Assembly: GCA_030247675.1 (NCBI GenBank) | Contig: JAOTRX010000008.1 | Coordinates: 62,001 to 126,000, forward strand | Length of the DNA stretch: 64,000 nucleotides | Reading direction: 5' to 3' | From: Desulforhopalus sp. | Lineage (GTDB): Bacteria; Desulfobacterota; Desulfobulbia; Desulfobulbales; Desulfocapsaceae | In this document: one piece after another, positions 9,675 to 17,985 of the stretch | Numbering within the stretch: position 1 is the first letter of the stretch | Layout: every line of letters starts with the position of its first letter | Program-made: the position numbers and the translations under genes | The notes under the pieces: model-generated | The model's input: the letters and a program-made list of their open reading frames with translations, nothing else | Told to the model about the DNA's origin: nothing | Database searches by the model: none

Positions 9675-9860
9675 TTAGATTTCGTTTACGGTGATGGCAC
9701 CTTCGGGGCAAACTTCAACGCAGGTCTCACAACCGAGGCACTCATCGGCCTCTGCAGGCTCGGCTTTGCCGTCTTGCATCTCAAAAACCTGAGCAGGGCA
9801 CGCTGCAACACATTCCTCGTCACCGCTGCACTTGTCTTTATCAACTATTACTTCAAACAT
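9675..9860 (-). CDS. 7Fe-type ferredoxin with Asp-ligated cluster I
   Basis: Sixty-one-residue bacterial-type ferredoxin. Cluster II has the full C41xxC44xxC47xxxC51P motif. Cluster I reads C11xxD14xxC17xxxC21P: the second Cys is replaced by Asp, as in Desulfovibrio africanus ferredoxin III and Pyrococcus ferredoxin, where the cluster interconverts between [3Fe-4S] and [4Fe-4S] and can bind other metals. The central QDGKAEPAEADECLGC segment also resembles D. africanus FdIII. An excellent GGAGGTGAATT precedes the ATG. It is monocistronic, with a candidate promoter (9954-9982) and a strong terminator. Likely a low-potential electron carrier in central anaerobic metabolism; its partner cannot be told. 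Confidence 0.93.
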   Translation of the reverse strand: MFEVIVDKDKCSGDEECVAACPAQVFEMQDGKAEPAEADECLGCETCVEVCPEGAITVNEI

Positions 9861-9953
9861 AATTCACCTCCAAAAGTGAGATTCAAAAATAAGTATTCAT
9901 GATACTTAATCATCAGTCCGAAACTGTCCCGAACCCGTTAATATGTGATCTAT

Positions 9954-9982
9954 GCTGTAATTCACGGCCAGATTTTTGTCAA
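9954..9982 (-). promoter_or_regulatory. Candidate promoter of the 7Fe ferredoxin gene
   Basis: On the minus strand TTGACA (9982-9977) is followed after 17 bases by TACAGC (9959-9954). The -35 is perfect, the -10 weak (3/6). It lies about 95 bases before the ATG. Together with the opposing promoter at 10104 it accounts for the 375-base divergent gap 9861-10235, where I see no further gene; a 258-base frame there (9906-10163) has no coding character. Confidence 0.35.
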
Positions 9983-10103
9983 GCAAAAACGGCGCCCGAC
10001 CGGAAAGCAATTGTGCCCGGCAGCAATAGTTTATGTGTAATAATTTCATTATCTTAATCGACAAGCAATAATTACCTACAAGAAAGGATCTGACACATAT
10101 GTC

Positions 10104-10133
10104 TTGACCGGTCAGCATTATTTTCGCTATAGT
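10104..10133 (+). promoter_or_regulatory. Candidate promoter with palindromic -35 region
   Basis: TTGACC (10104-10109), 18 bases, TATAGT (10128-10133), about 100 bases upstream of the small Cys-pair gene at 10236. The -35 is embedded in the perfect palindrome TGACCGGTCA, which could be an operator. Confidence 0.45.
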
Positions 10134-10235
10134 GGGGTCACTTTTACCAAAAACTCGAGACATTCACCTCCAACCGGTGCAAAACGGCCGGATTCAGTAC
10201 TTCAACAAATTTCACCCGTGAAGAATTCCCCCCAC

Positions 10236-10577
10236 ATGAAAGAGAAAAAGAGTAAAAAAGTCATCCAAGTAGAAAAACGCGAACGAGCCATGATTGAAGG
10301 AATCTTAGAAGGCAGCCCGGATGGTATCGGTGTCGTCGTGGTGCGGCTGGAATGTGGTTGCCGCAAGATGGCTGCCATAAGCAAGGACGGTGAACCGGCC
10401 TCGAAAATCATCATGTACCGGGATATGGCCAACTCCATCTGCGATAAGTGCAAGGAAGACAACGGTGATTTCATGCGGGTCAGCGAATCCTTCATTCATT
10501 GGGTAGAACCGGCCCCAAGCGCAGAAGACCAACAAAAAATAAGCCTGAAGGTACTCGGGTCCAATACCGCCAATTAA
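10236..10577 (+). CDS. Hypothetical protein with CxC and CxxC pairs
   Basis: About 113 residues starting MKEKKSKKVIQVEKRE. It contains two cysteine pairs, ECGCRKMA (C40, C42) and SICDKCKED (about C69, C72), spaced as in a one-zinc ribbon or rubredoxin-like knuckle, between beta-rich segments (GVVVVRLE, KIIMYRDM). The frame extends upstream to 10104 but that part covers the promoter and lacks coding character. It is convergent with the CbiA-like gene, whose stop is 3 bases away. Not recognised; metal binding is an inference from the Cys pairs. Confidence 0.65.
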   Translation: MKEKKSKKVIQVEKRERAMIEGILEGSPDGIGVVVVRLECGCRKMAAISKDGEPASKIIMYRDMANSICDKCKEDNGDFMRVSESFIHWVEPAPSAEDQQKISLKVLGSNTAN

Positions 10578-10579
10578 GA

Positions 10580-12034
10580 CTAGGAGGGCAATATCAGGCC
10601 CTCCACCATCCGGTCCTTTTTCGTTATTCGACACCGCTCCACAAATTTCTCCGCCCATTGCGATGTACCATCGGCATGGACATGGGTATATAAAGCCAGG
10701 ACATTTTTATACACCAGGCCGTCACGACCATTCATAAAGCCAGTTCCTCTAACCATCTGCAGGGCCAGCTGATCGTCCGTTCCCTGCCAGTCGATAATTT
10801 TCGAATAGCGAAACTCATGCCCCTTCACCTCCTCGCCAAGGTTGTAAAAGCTGTTTTCTCTGTCGACCAGAAAGGTTGAATAGCCATGAGCCTGCGGTTT
10901 TTTGGCCATGCCGAAACGCACCGGAAAGACACCCGCCAGGGGGAATTCCTCCCCGCCCATGACTATCGAGGTGCCAAGGTAGATAAGCCCGCCACACTCG
11001 GCATAAACCGGCAGACCATGGTCGGCGGCCGCCTTCACCGACTGGCGGAACGCGGTGTTGGCCGCCAGTTGCCGGGCCCCGGTTTCCGGAAAGCCACCGC
11101 CGATATAGAGACCGTCAATGTCCGGCAAGGCCGCGTCCTGCATGGCATTGATATACACGAGGGAGGCCCCCTGCCGCTCCAGGGCCTCAAGGTTTTCCGA
11201 ATAGTAGAACTGGAAGGCCGCATCCTGCAGCACACCGATTTTCACGGAAGGTTGCCCAACAACCTGTCCCTCGCCATCGGCTTGTGATGAGCCGGCTAAG
11301 GGTACCATCAGCGCCTCCAACTTATCGAGGTCAATACTGCCCTCGACCAAATCAGCGAGATACGCAAGGGCTTCATCGCTGTCGCCATACTCCTGATGGG
11401 GAATCATCCCCAGGTGACGCATCGGAAAGATATCCCTTTTCAACCGCGGCACCGCACCAAGAACTGGAATTCCGGTATATTTTTCAACCGCCTCGGTAAT
11501 CAGCAGGCGCTGCCGCTCGGTGGCAATGCGGTTCAAAACAACCCCCCTGATGTCCAGCTCTTCATCGAATTTCTGGCATCCCAGCACCAGAGCGGCTATC
11601 GTCCGGGTAGTCTTGGTACAATCGACCACCAGGACAACCGGCAGGCCGAGGGCAAGCGCCAGATCAGCTGTAGAATAGCCGCCATCGACATTGACCCCGT
11701 CAAACAAACCTCTATTGCCTTCGACAATAACCACATCGGCCGCAACTGACCTTCGTGCAAAGGAATCGACAATTGCCTCCGGCGTCATCAGATACGGGTC
11801 AAGATTGTAACACTTCCGTCCTGCCGCCAGCTGCAGCCAGCCGGCATCGATATAATCAGGACCCTTCTTAAAAGGAACCACTGTTTTGCCTCTGCGGGCT
11901 AGGGCCGCGACGATCCCCACGGCAACCACACTTTTGCCCGACCCCCCGGAAAGCCCGGCTATGACTATTCCCTTTCTTTGCATGTCCAACTGATTCCTTT
12001 TCGCAGCATCACTGATAAAGCCGGGAGTATCCAT
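10580..12034 (-). CDS. cbiA: CbiA-type cobyrinate a,c-diamide synthase (or DsrN-like siroheme amidase)
   Basis: Glutamine- and ATP-dependent amidotransferase of 484 residues. N-terminal dethiobiotin-synthetase-like ATPase: P-loop GLSGGSGKS (27-35) and KKGPDYIDAGW. C-terminal class I glutamine amidotransferase domain: nucleophile in YAECGGLIYLG (C347), catalytic His in YTHVHADG (about 451). It amidates the a and c carboxylates of cobyrinate in corrin synthesis. No other cobalamin gene and no dsr gene is nearby; in sulfate reducers DsrN, a siroheme amidase, has the same architecture, so this remains an alternative. Start 12034 has AGGT 9 bases upstream; M18 (11983) is an alternative. Confidence 0.85.
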   Translation of the reverse strand: MDTPGFISDAAKRNQLDMQRKGIVIAGLSGGSGKSVVAVGIVAALARRGKTVVPFKKGPDYIDAGWLQLAAGRKCYNLDPYLMTPEAIVDSFARRSVAADVVIVEGNRGLFDGVNVDGGYSTADLALALGLPVVLVVDCTKTTRTIAALVLGCQKFDEELDIRGVVLNRIATERQRLLITEAVEKYTGIPVLGAVPRLKRDIFPMRHLGMIPHQEYGDSDEALAYLADLVEGSIDLDKLEALMVPLAGSSQADGEGQVVGQPSVKIGVLQDAAFQFYYSENLEALERQGASLVYINAMQDAALPDIDGLYIGGGFPETGARQLAANTAFRQSVKAAADHGLPVYAECGGLIYLGTSIVMGGEEFPLAGVFPVRFGMAKKPQAHGYSTFLVDRENSFYNLGEEVKGHEFRYSKIIDWQGTDDQLALQMVRGTGFMNGRDGLVYKNVLALYTHVHADGTSQWAEKFVERCRITKKDRMVEGLILPS

Positions 12035-12060
12035 CCCGGGCTACCTAGGCCTCGATTTTG

Positions 12061-12732
12061 TTAATGTTCCGCCTTATTATAAAGAGCCCATGCCTCGGCG
12101 TAAAGCCCGTTCAAACGCTGCTCAAGGAGCAGCCGATATTCCTCGATGCCTTCCGCCTTCAGTTCTGAAGGGACAAAGATCGGTTCACCATAATAGAAAT
12201 CAACGCGGGAAAACGGCTTGGGGATAACTGTCCGGTCCCAGGAACGGACAGTGAAATACCGATTAGCCGACCACAGCATCGGCAGGATTGGTGACCCAGT
12301 CCGGGAAGCAAGAAGAATCGCCCCCGGCTGGGCTATCCGCGGTGGTCCCTGGGAGCCATCGGCAACCAGGGCGCAATTGCTGCCGCCGCGAATCGCCCGA
12401 AACAGCACCTTCAGGCCTTCAACACCTTTGTTGTTTCGCGATCCGCGCGCCGCCGTAAAACCAAACTGCTGGGCTAGCCGGGCGATATACTCCCCATCCC
12501 TGCTGGCGCTGACCATGGCGGTAACCGGGTAGCCGCGGATGAAGTAAAAAAAATAAATGATTGAATAATGCCAGAACGAGGCCACCACCGGTTGCCCGGT
12601 CGTCTTCGGATCGAGGAAAAAATGCACATTATGCAGGCGCACCCGGCAGGTGCAAAACCAAAGCCGGATAAGCAAGGCAAGCGTTACCGGCACTATCCGC
12701 AACAGAATACTATTCAACACCCCTTCAGTCAT
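12061..12732 (-). CDS. DUF374-family lysophospholipid acyltransferase-like protein
   Basis: Membrane-associated protein of 223 residues. An N-terminal hydrophobic helix is followed by acyltransferase-like motifs: SFWHYSI (52-58), SASRDGE (75-81, the DUF374 signature), RGSRNNKG (96-103) and ADGSQGPPR (124-132). DUF374 proteins are related to PlsC/lipid A acyltransferases and often sit near lipopolysaccharide genes; the substrate is unknown. Its ATG overlaps the uvrB stop as ATGA, so it is translationally coupled to uvrB. Confidence 0.85.
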   Translation of the reverse strand: MTEGVLNSILLRIVPVTLALLIRLWFCTCRVRLHNVHFFLDPKTTGQPVVASFWHYSIIYFFYFIRGYPVTAMVSASRDGEYIARLAQQFGFTAARGSRNNKGVEGLKVLFRAIRGGSNCALVADGSQGPPRIAQPGAILLASRTGSPILPMLWSANRYFTVRSWDRTVIPKPFSRVDFYYGEPIFVPSELKAEGIEEYRLLLEQRLNGLYAEAWALYNKAEH

Positions 12733-14747
12733 CCGAGTTCAATCTCCATTCGTCGCAACTTTTTAATGCGATCGCGCAGTTCCGCCGCCCGCTCAAAGGC
12801 GAGTTCCTTTGCCGCGGCGCGCATCTCCGTCTCCAGTTTACCAATCTCTTTTTCCAGGTCTTTTATCGACGAAAAGTACGGCACCTCCTCGGCGGTGGCC
12901 AGCAGATTCTGCTGATACTCCTCGACAATATACCCGGAATTCTTCAGGTGTTGCTGCATCGAATCCTTGATCGAGGAAATGATGGTCTGCGGCTCGATGC
13001 CGTTCCGGCGGTTGTAGTCTTCCTGGATTCGCCGTCGCCGCTCGGTTTCGTCAATGGTGTAGCGCATCGAACCGGTGATGGTATCGGCATACATGATCAC
13101 CATTCCCTCGGAGTTACGGGCGGCTCGGCCACAGGTCTGGATCAGCGAGCGCTCGGAACGGAGAAAACCTTCCTTGTCGGCGTCGAGAATAGCGACCAGC
13201 GACACCTCCGGGATGTCCAGACCTTCCCGCAACAGGTTGATGCCAATCAGGACATCGTATTCTTTATTGCGCAGATCGCGGATCAACTCAATCCGTTCCA
13301 AGGTTTTGATATCCGAGTGGAGGTAGCGGACCCGTATGCCGAGTTTTTCATAATAGTCGGTGAGGTCCTCGGCCATCCGTTTGGTCAACGTCGTCACCAG
13401 CACCGCCTCGCCCCGGTCGGCACGGATGCGAATTTCCTCAAGAAGATCATCTACCTGACTGACCGCCGGACGAACCTCGATGCGCGGATCAAGAAGGCCG
13501 GTGGGGCGAATCACCTGCTCGATTACCCTGCCCTCCGCATGTTCCAGTTCATAGCTACCTGGTGTTGCGGAAATATAGACGACCTGGTTGATGCGCTTGA
13601 CAAATTCGTCAAAGCGCAGGGGCCGGTTGTCGAGGGCCGAGGGAAGCCGAAAGCCATAATCAACGAGGGTTTGCTTGCGGGAGCGATCGCCGTTGTACAT
13701 GCCGTTCAACTGGCCGATGGCAATATGGCTTTCATCGATAAACAGCAGATAATCCTCCGGAAAATAATCGAGAAGGTTGGGTGGTGGCGCCCCCGGTTGC
13801 TTGCCGGTGAGATGCCGGCTGTAATTTTCGATGCCGGTGCAATAGCCCAGTTCGTGGATCATCTCCAGGTCGAACATGGTGCGCTGCTCCAGGCGCTGCG
13901 CCTCCACCAGGCGGTTGTCCCGGTGGAACTCCTCCAATCGCAGGCGAAGTTCGTCCTTTATCGTCGCCTCGGCCTGTTGTAACCGGTCCTTGGAGGTGAC
14001 GAAGTGGCTGCCCGGAAAAACGGAATATTCCTGCAGGCGCTCCAGCACCACCCCGCGCAGGGGATCGATTATCGCCAGTGACTCAACGGTATCACCAAAA
14101 AAATCGACCCGAATCGCCCGTTCTTCCTCGTGCACCGGGAAGATATCGAGGACATCGCCACGCACCCGGAAGGTCCCGCGGTGGAAGGACATGTCGTTGC
14201 GTTCATACTGCATGAAGACCAGGCGACGCTGCACCTCCTCGATCGGATAGTCTTCGCCCACCCGCAGGAACAGGTGCATATTTTTATATTCATCCGGCGA
14301 GCCGAGGCCATAGATACAGGACACCGAGGCAACGATCAGCACATCCTGACGGGTCAGAAGGGAGCGGGTGGCCGAATGGCGCATCTTATCGATGGCTTCA
14401 TTGATCGACGAATCCTTTTCAATATAGCTGTCGGATTGCGGGATGTACGCCTCCGGCTGATAATAGTCGTAATACGAAACGAAATATTCCACCGCATTGT
14501 GCGGAAAAAGCTCCTTAAATTCACTGAACAGCTGCGCGGCCAGGGTCTTATTGGGGGCAATGACCAGGGAGGGCCGCTGCACCTCGGCGATGACATTGGC
14601 AATGGTAAAGGTCTTGCCGGAACCGGTGACGCCAAGCAGCACCTGTTCGCGAATTCCGGCTCGCAGACCGTCGGCGAGTTGGGCGATGGCCTCGGGCTGA
14701 TCGCCGGCGGGCTTAAACTGGGTTGTCAGCTGAAAAGGAATGTGCAT
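12729..14747 (-). CDS. uvrB: Excinuclease ABC subunit B
   Basis: DNA-repair helicase-like subunit that verifies lesions and loads UvrC; 672 residues, standard length. Walker A GVTGSGKTFT (39-48), beta-hairpin YYDYYQPEAYIPQSDSYIEKD around 90-112, helicase motifs ending in QTCGRAARN, and a C-terminal UVR (UvrC-binding) motif in AKELAFERAAELRDRIKKLR. It is the first gene of a two-gene unit with the DUF374 protein. Confidence 0.97.
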   Translation of the reverse strand: MHIPFQLTTQFKPAGDQPEAIAQLADGLRAGIREQVLLGVTGSGKTFTIANVIAEVQRPSLVIAPNKTLAAQLFSEFKELFPHNAVEYFVSYYDYYQPEAYIPQSDSYIEKDSSINEAIDKMRHSATRSLLTRQDVLIVASVSCIYGLGSPDEYKNMHLFLRVGEDYPIEEVQRRLVFMQYERNDMSFHRGTFRVRGDVLDIFPVHEEERAIRVDFFGDTVESLAIIDPLRGVVLERLQEYSVFPGSHFVTSKDRLQQAEATIKDELRLRLEEFHRDNRLVEAQRLEQRTMFDLEMIHELGYCTGIENYSRHLTGKQPGAPPPNLLDYFPEDYLLFIDESHIAIGQLNGMYNGDRSRKQTLVDYGFRLPSALDNRPLRFDEFVKRINQVVYISATPGSYELEHAEGRVIEQVIRPTGLLDPRIEVRPAVSQVDDLLEEIRIRADRGEAVLVTTLTKRMAEDLTDYYEKLGIRVRYLHSDIKTLERIELIRDLRNKEYDVLIGINLLREGLDIPEVSLVAILDADKEGFLRSERSLIQTCGRAARNSEGMVIMYADTITGSMRYTIDETERRRRIQEDYNRRNGIEPQTIISSIKDSMQQHLKNSGYIVEEYQQNLLATAEEVPYFSSIKDLEKEIGKLETEMRAAAKELAFERAAELRDRIKKLRRMEIELG

Positions 14748-14891
14748 GGAAATCTCAATCTTTAATTCAATCCGTTTTTACAACGCCGCCCATACTAACA
14801 AAAGGGTAAGGGTAAATCTACCTTTCGCGCCTGGCAAGAGAAGGACAAGAACAACAAGCGCTGCCGGATGGCAATGCAAATGGGTAAATGC

Positions 14892-15095
14892 CTACAGACC
14901 TCCCATCTCCCAGGTTATACAGTCTTCAGGACAATTTTTGATGGCCTCATTGACCAGATCCTCAGGGTACTCGGCGCATTCGAGCACCTCCATCATGCCG
15001 GTGGAAGGATTGTAGGAGAATATACCCGGGGCGATTTCGATGCAACCTTTGCATTCGGTACATCTGCCAAGATCTATTGATGGAAATTTTTTCAT
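14892..15095 (-). CDS. Monocluster [4Fe-4S] ferredoxin
   Basis: Sixty-seven residues with C12xxC15xxC18 near the N-terminus and the distal C55P, the ligand pattern of single-cluster ferredoxins such as those of Desulfovibrio. C59 (CPEDC) could form the structural disulfide with C40. It is divergent from the flavodiiron gene, sharing a 164-base spacer, so it is a plausible electron donor to that enzyme, though this is only positional inference. Confidence 0.9.
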   Translation of the reverse strand: MKKFPSIDLGRCTECKGCIEIAPGIFSYNPSTGMMEVLECAEYPEDLVNEAIKNCPEDCITWEMGGL

Positions 15096-15259
15096 TGGTT
15101 TCTTGTTCCCTTCAAAAGGGAGGTCCCTGGTCGAAGGACTTCCCGATAGTTTTTTCCCATAGTTTTTTCGACTAGCTTTTCGAGATAACTCTACTATAGT
15201 AATTATTCCTAGTAATCAATACTCAGTGATCCTAATAATACCAACAATACGGAGATGTA

Positions 15260-16459
15260 ATGAGCACTACTGAACTTGCCAAAGGGATTTATTCGGTTGG
15301 GGCCGTCGACTGGGACGTCCGCGACTTTCACGGCTACTCCACCTATCGGGGAACTACCTACAATGCCTTTCTGATCATTGATGACAAGGTCACCCTCTTC
15401 GATACCGTCAAGAGATCCCACACCGCGGAGTTGCTGCAGAATATCAAGAAGATAATTGATCCGGAAAAAATCGACTATATCGTTGTCAACCACGTTGAGA
15501 TGGACCACTCCGGAAGCCTGCCGGCAATGATGGAGCTGATCAAACCGGAGAAGCTGATCTGTTCGCCAATGGGTCAGAAGGCCATTGTCGACCATTTCCA
15601 CCGGGAAGACTGGCCTTTCGAGGTCGTCAAATCAGGCGATGAGATCAGCATCGGCAAACGGACCATCCACTTTATTGAAACAAGAATGCTGCACTGGCCC
15701 GATTCGATGTTCAGTTTCATAAAAGAGGACGGCATTCTCTTTTCCAGCGATGCCTTCGGCCAGCATTATGCCACCAGCGAACGTTTCGACGACGAGGTGA
15801 ATATGGCCGAGGTCATGCACGAATGCGCCAAGTATTACGCCAACATCCTCTACCTCTATTCGCCGCTTATCAAGAAATTGCTGGCCGCGGTGGCCGCCAT
15901 GAACCTCGACATCAAAATGATTGCCCCTGACCACGGCATTGTCTGGCGGACACATATGGGTAAAATCCTGGAAGCCTACGATCGTTGGAGTAATAACAAG
16001 GTCAACAAAAAGGTTCTGGTGATCTATGATTCCATGTGGCATTCGACCGAGCACATGGCCCATGCCATTGAATCGGGGCTCAGGGACACCGGGGTCAGCA
16101 CCAAATTGATCAACCTCAAATACCATCACCGCAGCGATGTCATGACCGAGGTGCTTGATGCCAAAGCCATAGTCCTCGGTTCGGCAACCCTCAACAACGG
16201 CATGTTGCCGCGCATGGCCGATTTTCTCATGTATATGCGCGGCCTGAAGCCAGCCAACAAGTTCGGTGCATCCTTTGGTTCCTTTGGCTGGAGCGGTGAG
16301 GCGCCAGGCCTGATGAAGACCGCTCTGGAGGAGATGCGCGTTGAGGTTATTGAAGAAAGCCTGCGGATGAAGTATGTCCCGGACGAGCAGAAACTTGCGG
16401 AATGTGTCGAGTTTGGCCAAAGAATCGGCAAACGGGTCATTGACAGTCTGGCAGAATAA
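15260..16459 (+). CDS. fprA: FprA-type flavodiiron protein (rubredoxin:oxygen/NO reductase family)
   Basis: Class A flavodiiron protein, 399 residues, reducing O2 to water and/or NO to N2O in anaerobes. N-terminal metallo-beta-lactamase-like diiron domain: NHVEMDHSG (H78, E80, D82, H83), then LHWPDS and FSSDAFGQH, and DHGIVWR. C-terminal flavodoxin domain: VLVIYDSMWHSTEHMA FMN loop and FGSFGWSGEA. No rubredoxin domain is fused. GGAG precedes the start. It heads an operon with an unrecognised protein (17 bases downstream) and a methyltransferase, and lies near hcp, which fits an O2/NO-defence island. Confidence 0.95.
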   Translation: MSTTELAKGIYSVGAVDWDVRDFHGYSTYRGTTYNAFLIIDDKVTLFDTVKRSHTAELLQNIKKIIDPEKIDYIVVNHVEMDHSGSLPAMMELIKPEKLICSPMGQKAIVDHFHREDWPFEVVKSGDEISIGKRTIHFIETRMLHWPDSMFSFIKEDGILFSSDAFGQHYATSERFDDEVNMAEVMHECAKYYANILYLYSPLIKKLLAAVAAMNLDIKMIAPDHGIVWRTHMGKILEAYDRWSNNKVNKKVLVIYDSMWHSTEHMAHAIESGLRDTGVSTKLINLKYHHRSDVMTEVLDAKAIVLGSATLNNGMLPRMADFLMYMRGLKPANKFGASFGSFGWSGEAPGLMKTALEEMRVEVIEESLRMKYVPDEQKLAECVEFGQRIGKRVIDSLAE

Positions 16460-16475
16460 AGGGAGAAGGAAACAC

Positions 16476-16958
16476 ATGAAGAGGATGTCTCAGCACAAGA
16501 TTCTCGTATCCGGAGATTCCTATGAACACTGCTGCGACCACCTTCATAAGTTTTTTGACCTCACCTCTCTGGTCATCTACGACTGCATCGAGGCCCGGAA
16601 AGAGCACTCCTTTCCAGGCCTCGACAATGCATTTTTCAGCGAAATTGCCGCAGCGGAAGAACGCAACCGCAGGATGGTTGATAGTTTGATTGCCGATCTT
16701 CAAAAGGCTGGCATCGAAACATCTGCCAATCTTCGGGACATTCCCCAAGGCTATGTTAGCAAGACCCTGCACATTCTCGCCCATCTCCTTGACGGCTTCA
16801 TCGGCATCGACTCCTACTTCTATAATATGCTCGACGACAGCCACTGGCTGCCGGCCAAGACCCGAACGGCCATCCAGGAAAATCCCGGCCATTACTGGCT
16901 AATTCATATCGACTGCTATTCAGCCTCCCCGGAAGAAGCCGGCCTGCTACGCCTTTAA
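16476..16958 (+). CDS. Unrecognised His/Glu-rich helical protein in the flavodiiron operon
   Basis: About 161 residues from ATG 16476, preceded by a strong GGGAGAAGG. It appears mostly helical, with potential metal ligands on successive helices: YEHCCDHLHKF, CIEARKEHSF, EIAAAEERNRR, HILAHLLDGF and GHYWLIHIDCYS. The spacing of His and Glu resembles four-helix diiron or hemerythrin-like bundles, but I do not recognise a family signature. It is 16 bases after fprA and its stop overlaps the next gene's ATG (TAATG), so it belongs to the same operon and may act with the flavodiiron protein. An ATG three codons later is an alternative start. Confidence 0.75.
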   Translation: MKRMSQHKILVSGDSYEHCCDHLHKFFDLTSLVIYDCIEARKEHSFPGLDNAFFSEIAAAEERNRRMVDSLIADLQKAGIETSANLRDIPQGYVSKTLHILAHLLDGFIGIDSYFYNMLDDSHWLPAKTRTAIQENPGHYWLIHIDCYSASPEEAGLLRL

Positions 16959-17806
16959 TGCTATTGGCGAATGTATCTTGTGACGGCAACAGCGATGCGA
17001 ATATGGTAACGATTTACCAGAATTATCAAGACGAACCAGCAGATGTCTTCCTTCCCTTACCGGAGGAACTGGCCTGCGACTTTTATGCCCTTGAGATGGA
17101 GAATTTCTCGGAGGACTGCGACTTCTTCGAGCAGGTTATCCCTAAAAGCGGTGTAATTCTCGAAATGGGCTGCGGCACCGGCCGAGTCGCCCGCCATCTG
17201 GCACACAAAAACCGGCCGGTTACCGGGATTGATATTTCCCTGCCCATGCTGCGGCTTGCTGTGCAACACCGGCACCCCCATTGCTCATTTCTGTGTATGG
17301 ACATGCTGGCGCCGGCCTTCCGGAAATTCTTCGATACCATCCTCATCCCCTACAACACCCTGAACCTGTTCACAAATCCAGCCAACATTCGGCGCTGTCT
17401 GCTCGGCTGCCGGGCCAACCTGCAGAGAAAAGGCAGGCTTGTCATTCAACTTTACATTCCCACCACGGATTTTCGGGAAAACCACCGAACAACCTTCCAG
17501 TTTCAGATGTTCAACCGTCCGGGTGGTGGCCGCCTCATAAAAGAGATTCTCACACGTTACCAGCCGGAATCACAAACGGTACAGCTGGAGGACCGCTTTC
17601 GGGTTCGCCCTATGCAGCAGGGAATTGCCAATGAGGACTACCAGGTGTTTTCTTCCATTGCCGGCTTTTCCCTTGGTGAGTGGATGGCCTTTTTTGCCGC
17701 GGCCGGTTTCACTGCGGAGCACATTTATGGAAATTACTCCTGCGGCTCATATGATCCGACGGGGTCATCCTGTTGCCTTCTTGTTCTCAAACGCCAATAC
17801 ATTTGA
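16958..17806 (+). CDS. Class I SAM-dependent methyltransferase
   Basis: About 282 residues. Motif I VILEMGCGTGRVARHL (67-82) is followed by the acidic ribose-binding strand VTGIDISLPML and by DTILIPYNTLNLF, together a Rossmann-type SAM-binding domain. The ATG overlaps the previous stop as TAATG; an internal ATG at 17003 (MVTIYQNYQDE) is an alternative start close to the conserved N-terminus. Substrate unknown. Its place as third gene after fprA suggests it works in, or is merely regulated with, the stress operon. Confidence 0.82.
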   Translation: MLLANVSCDGNSDANMVTIYQNYQDEPADVFLPLPEELACDFYALEMENFSEDCDFFEQVIPKSGVILEMGCGTGRVARHLAHKNRPVTGIDISLPMLRLAVQHRHPHCSFLCMDMLAPAFRKFFDTILIPYNTLNLFTNPANIRRCLLGCRANLQRKGRLVIQLYIPTTDFRENHRTTFQFQMFNRPGGGRLIKEILTRYQPESQTVQLEDRFRVRPMQQGIANEDYQVFSSIAGFSLGEWMAFFAAAGFTAEHIYGNYSCGSYDPTGSSCCLLVLKRQYI

Positions 17807-17821
17807 AAATAAATTTCCTTC

Positions 17822-17835
17822 TTGACCTACATCAA
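17822..17835 (+). promoter_or_regulatory. HcpR-like operator upstream of hcp
   Basis: TTGACCTACATCAA is an inverted repeat TTGA-N6-TCAA followed by AGA. An almost identical site (TTGACCAAGATCAA) lies upstream of the ferredoxin gene at 19747. It is 150 bases before the hcp ATG. The CRP/FNR-family regulator HcpR controls hcp and its ferredoxin in sulfate reducers, so this is its likely site; no hcpR gene is in the window. Confidence 0.7.
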
Positions 17836-17985
17836 AGATACTGAGACAATTAGCAGGTAATCTCCCATCATAATGATTGAGAGATGAGCGCAATTTGCTT
17901 GTCCCAATCGCCGCTCCACCCAAGTTAAAGCCTATTACCAACGTATTCACTCAACGAATACCAACCCTTGCCACAGGAGAAAACA

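Noticed and set aside
10104..10113. TTGACCGGTC as a third HcpR-like site
   Set aside because: It keeps the TTGACC half but the second half is GGTCA without the N4-TCAA spacing; it fits better as a -35 with a palindrome.
9906..10163. Small minus-strand frame in the ferredoxin upstream region
   Set aside because: Covers two promoter candidates, no ribosome binding site, low coding character.
12948..13982. Plus-strand open frame of 344 codons within uvrB
   Set aside because: Antisense shadow of uvrB; no recognisable motifs or ribosome binding site.
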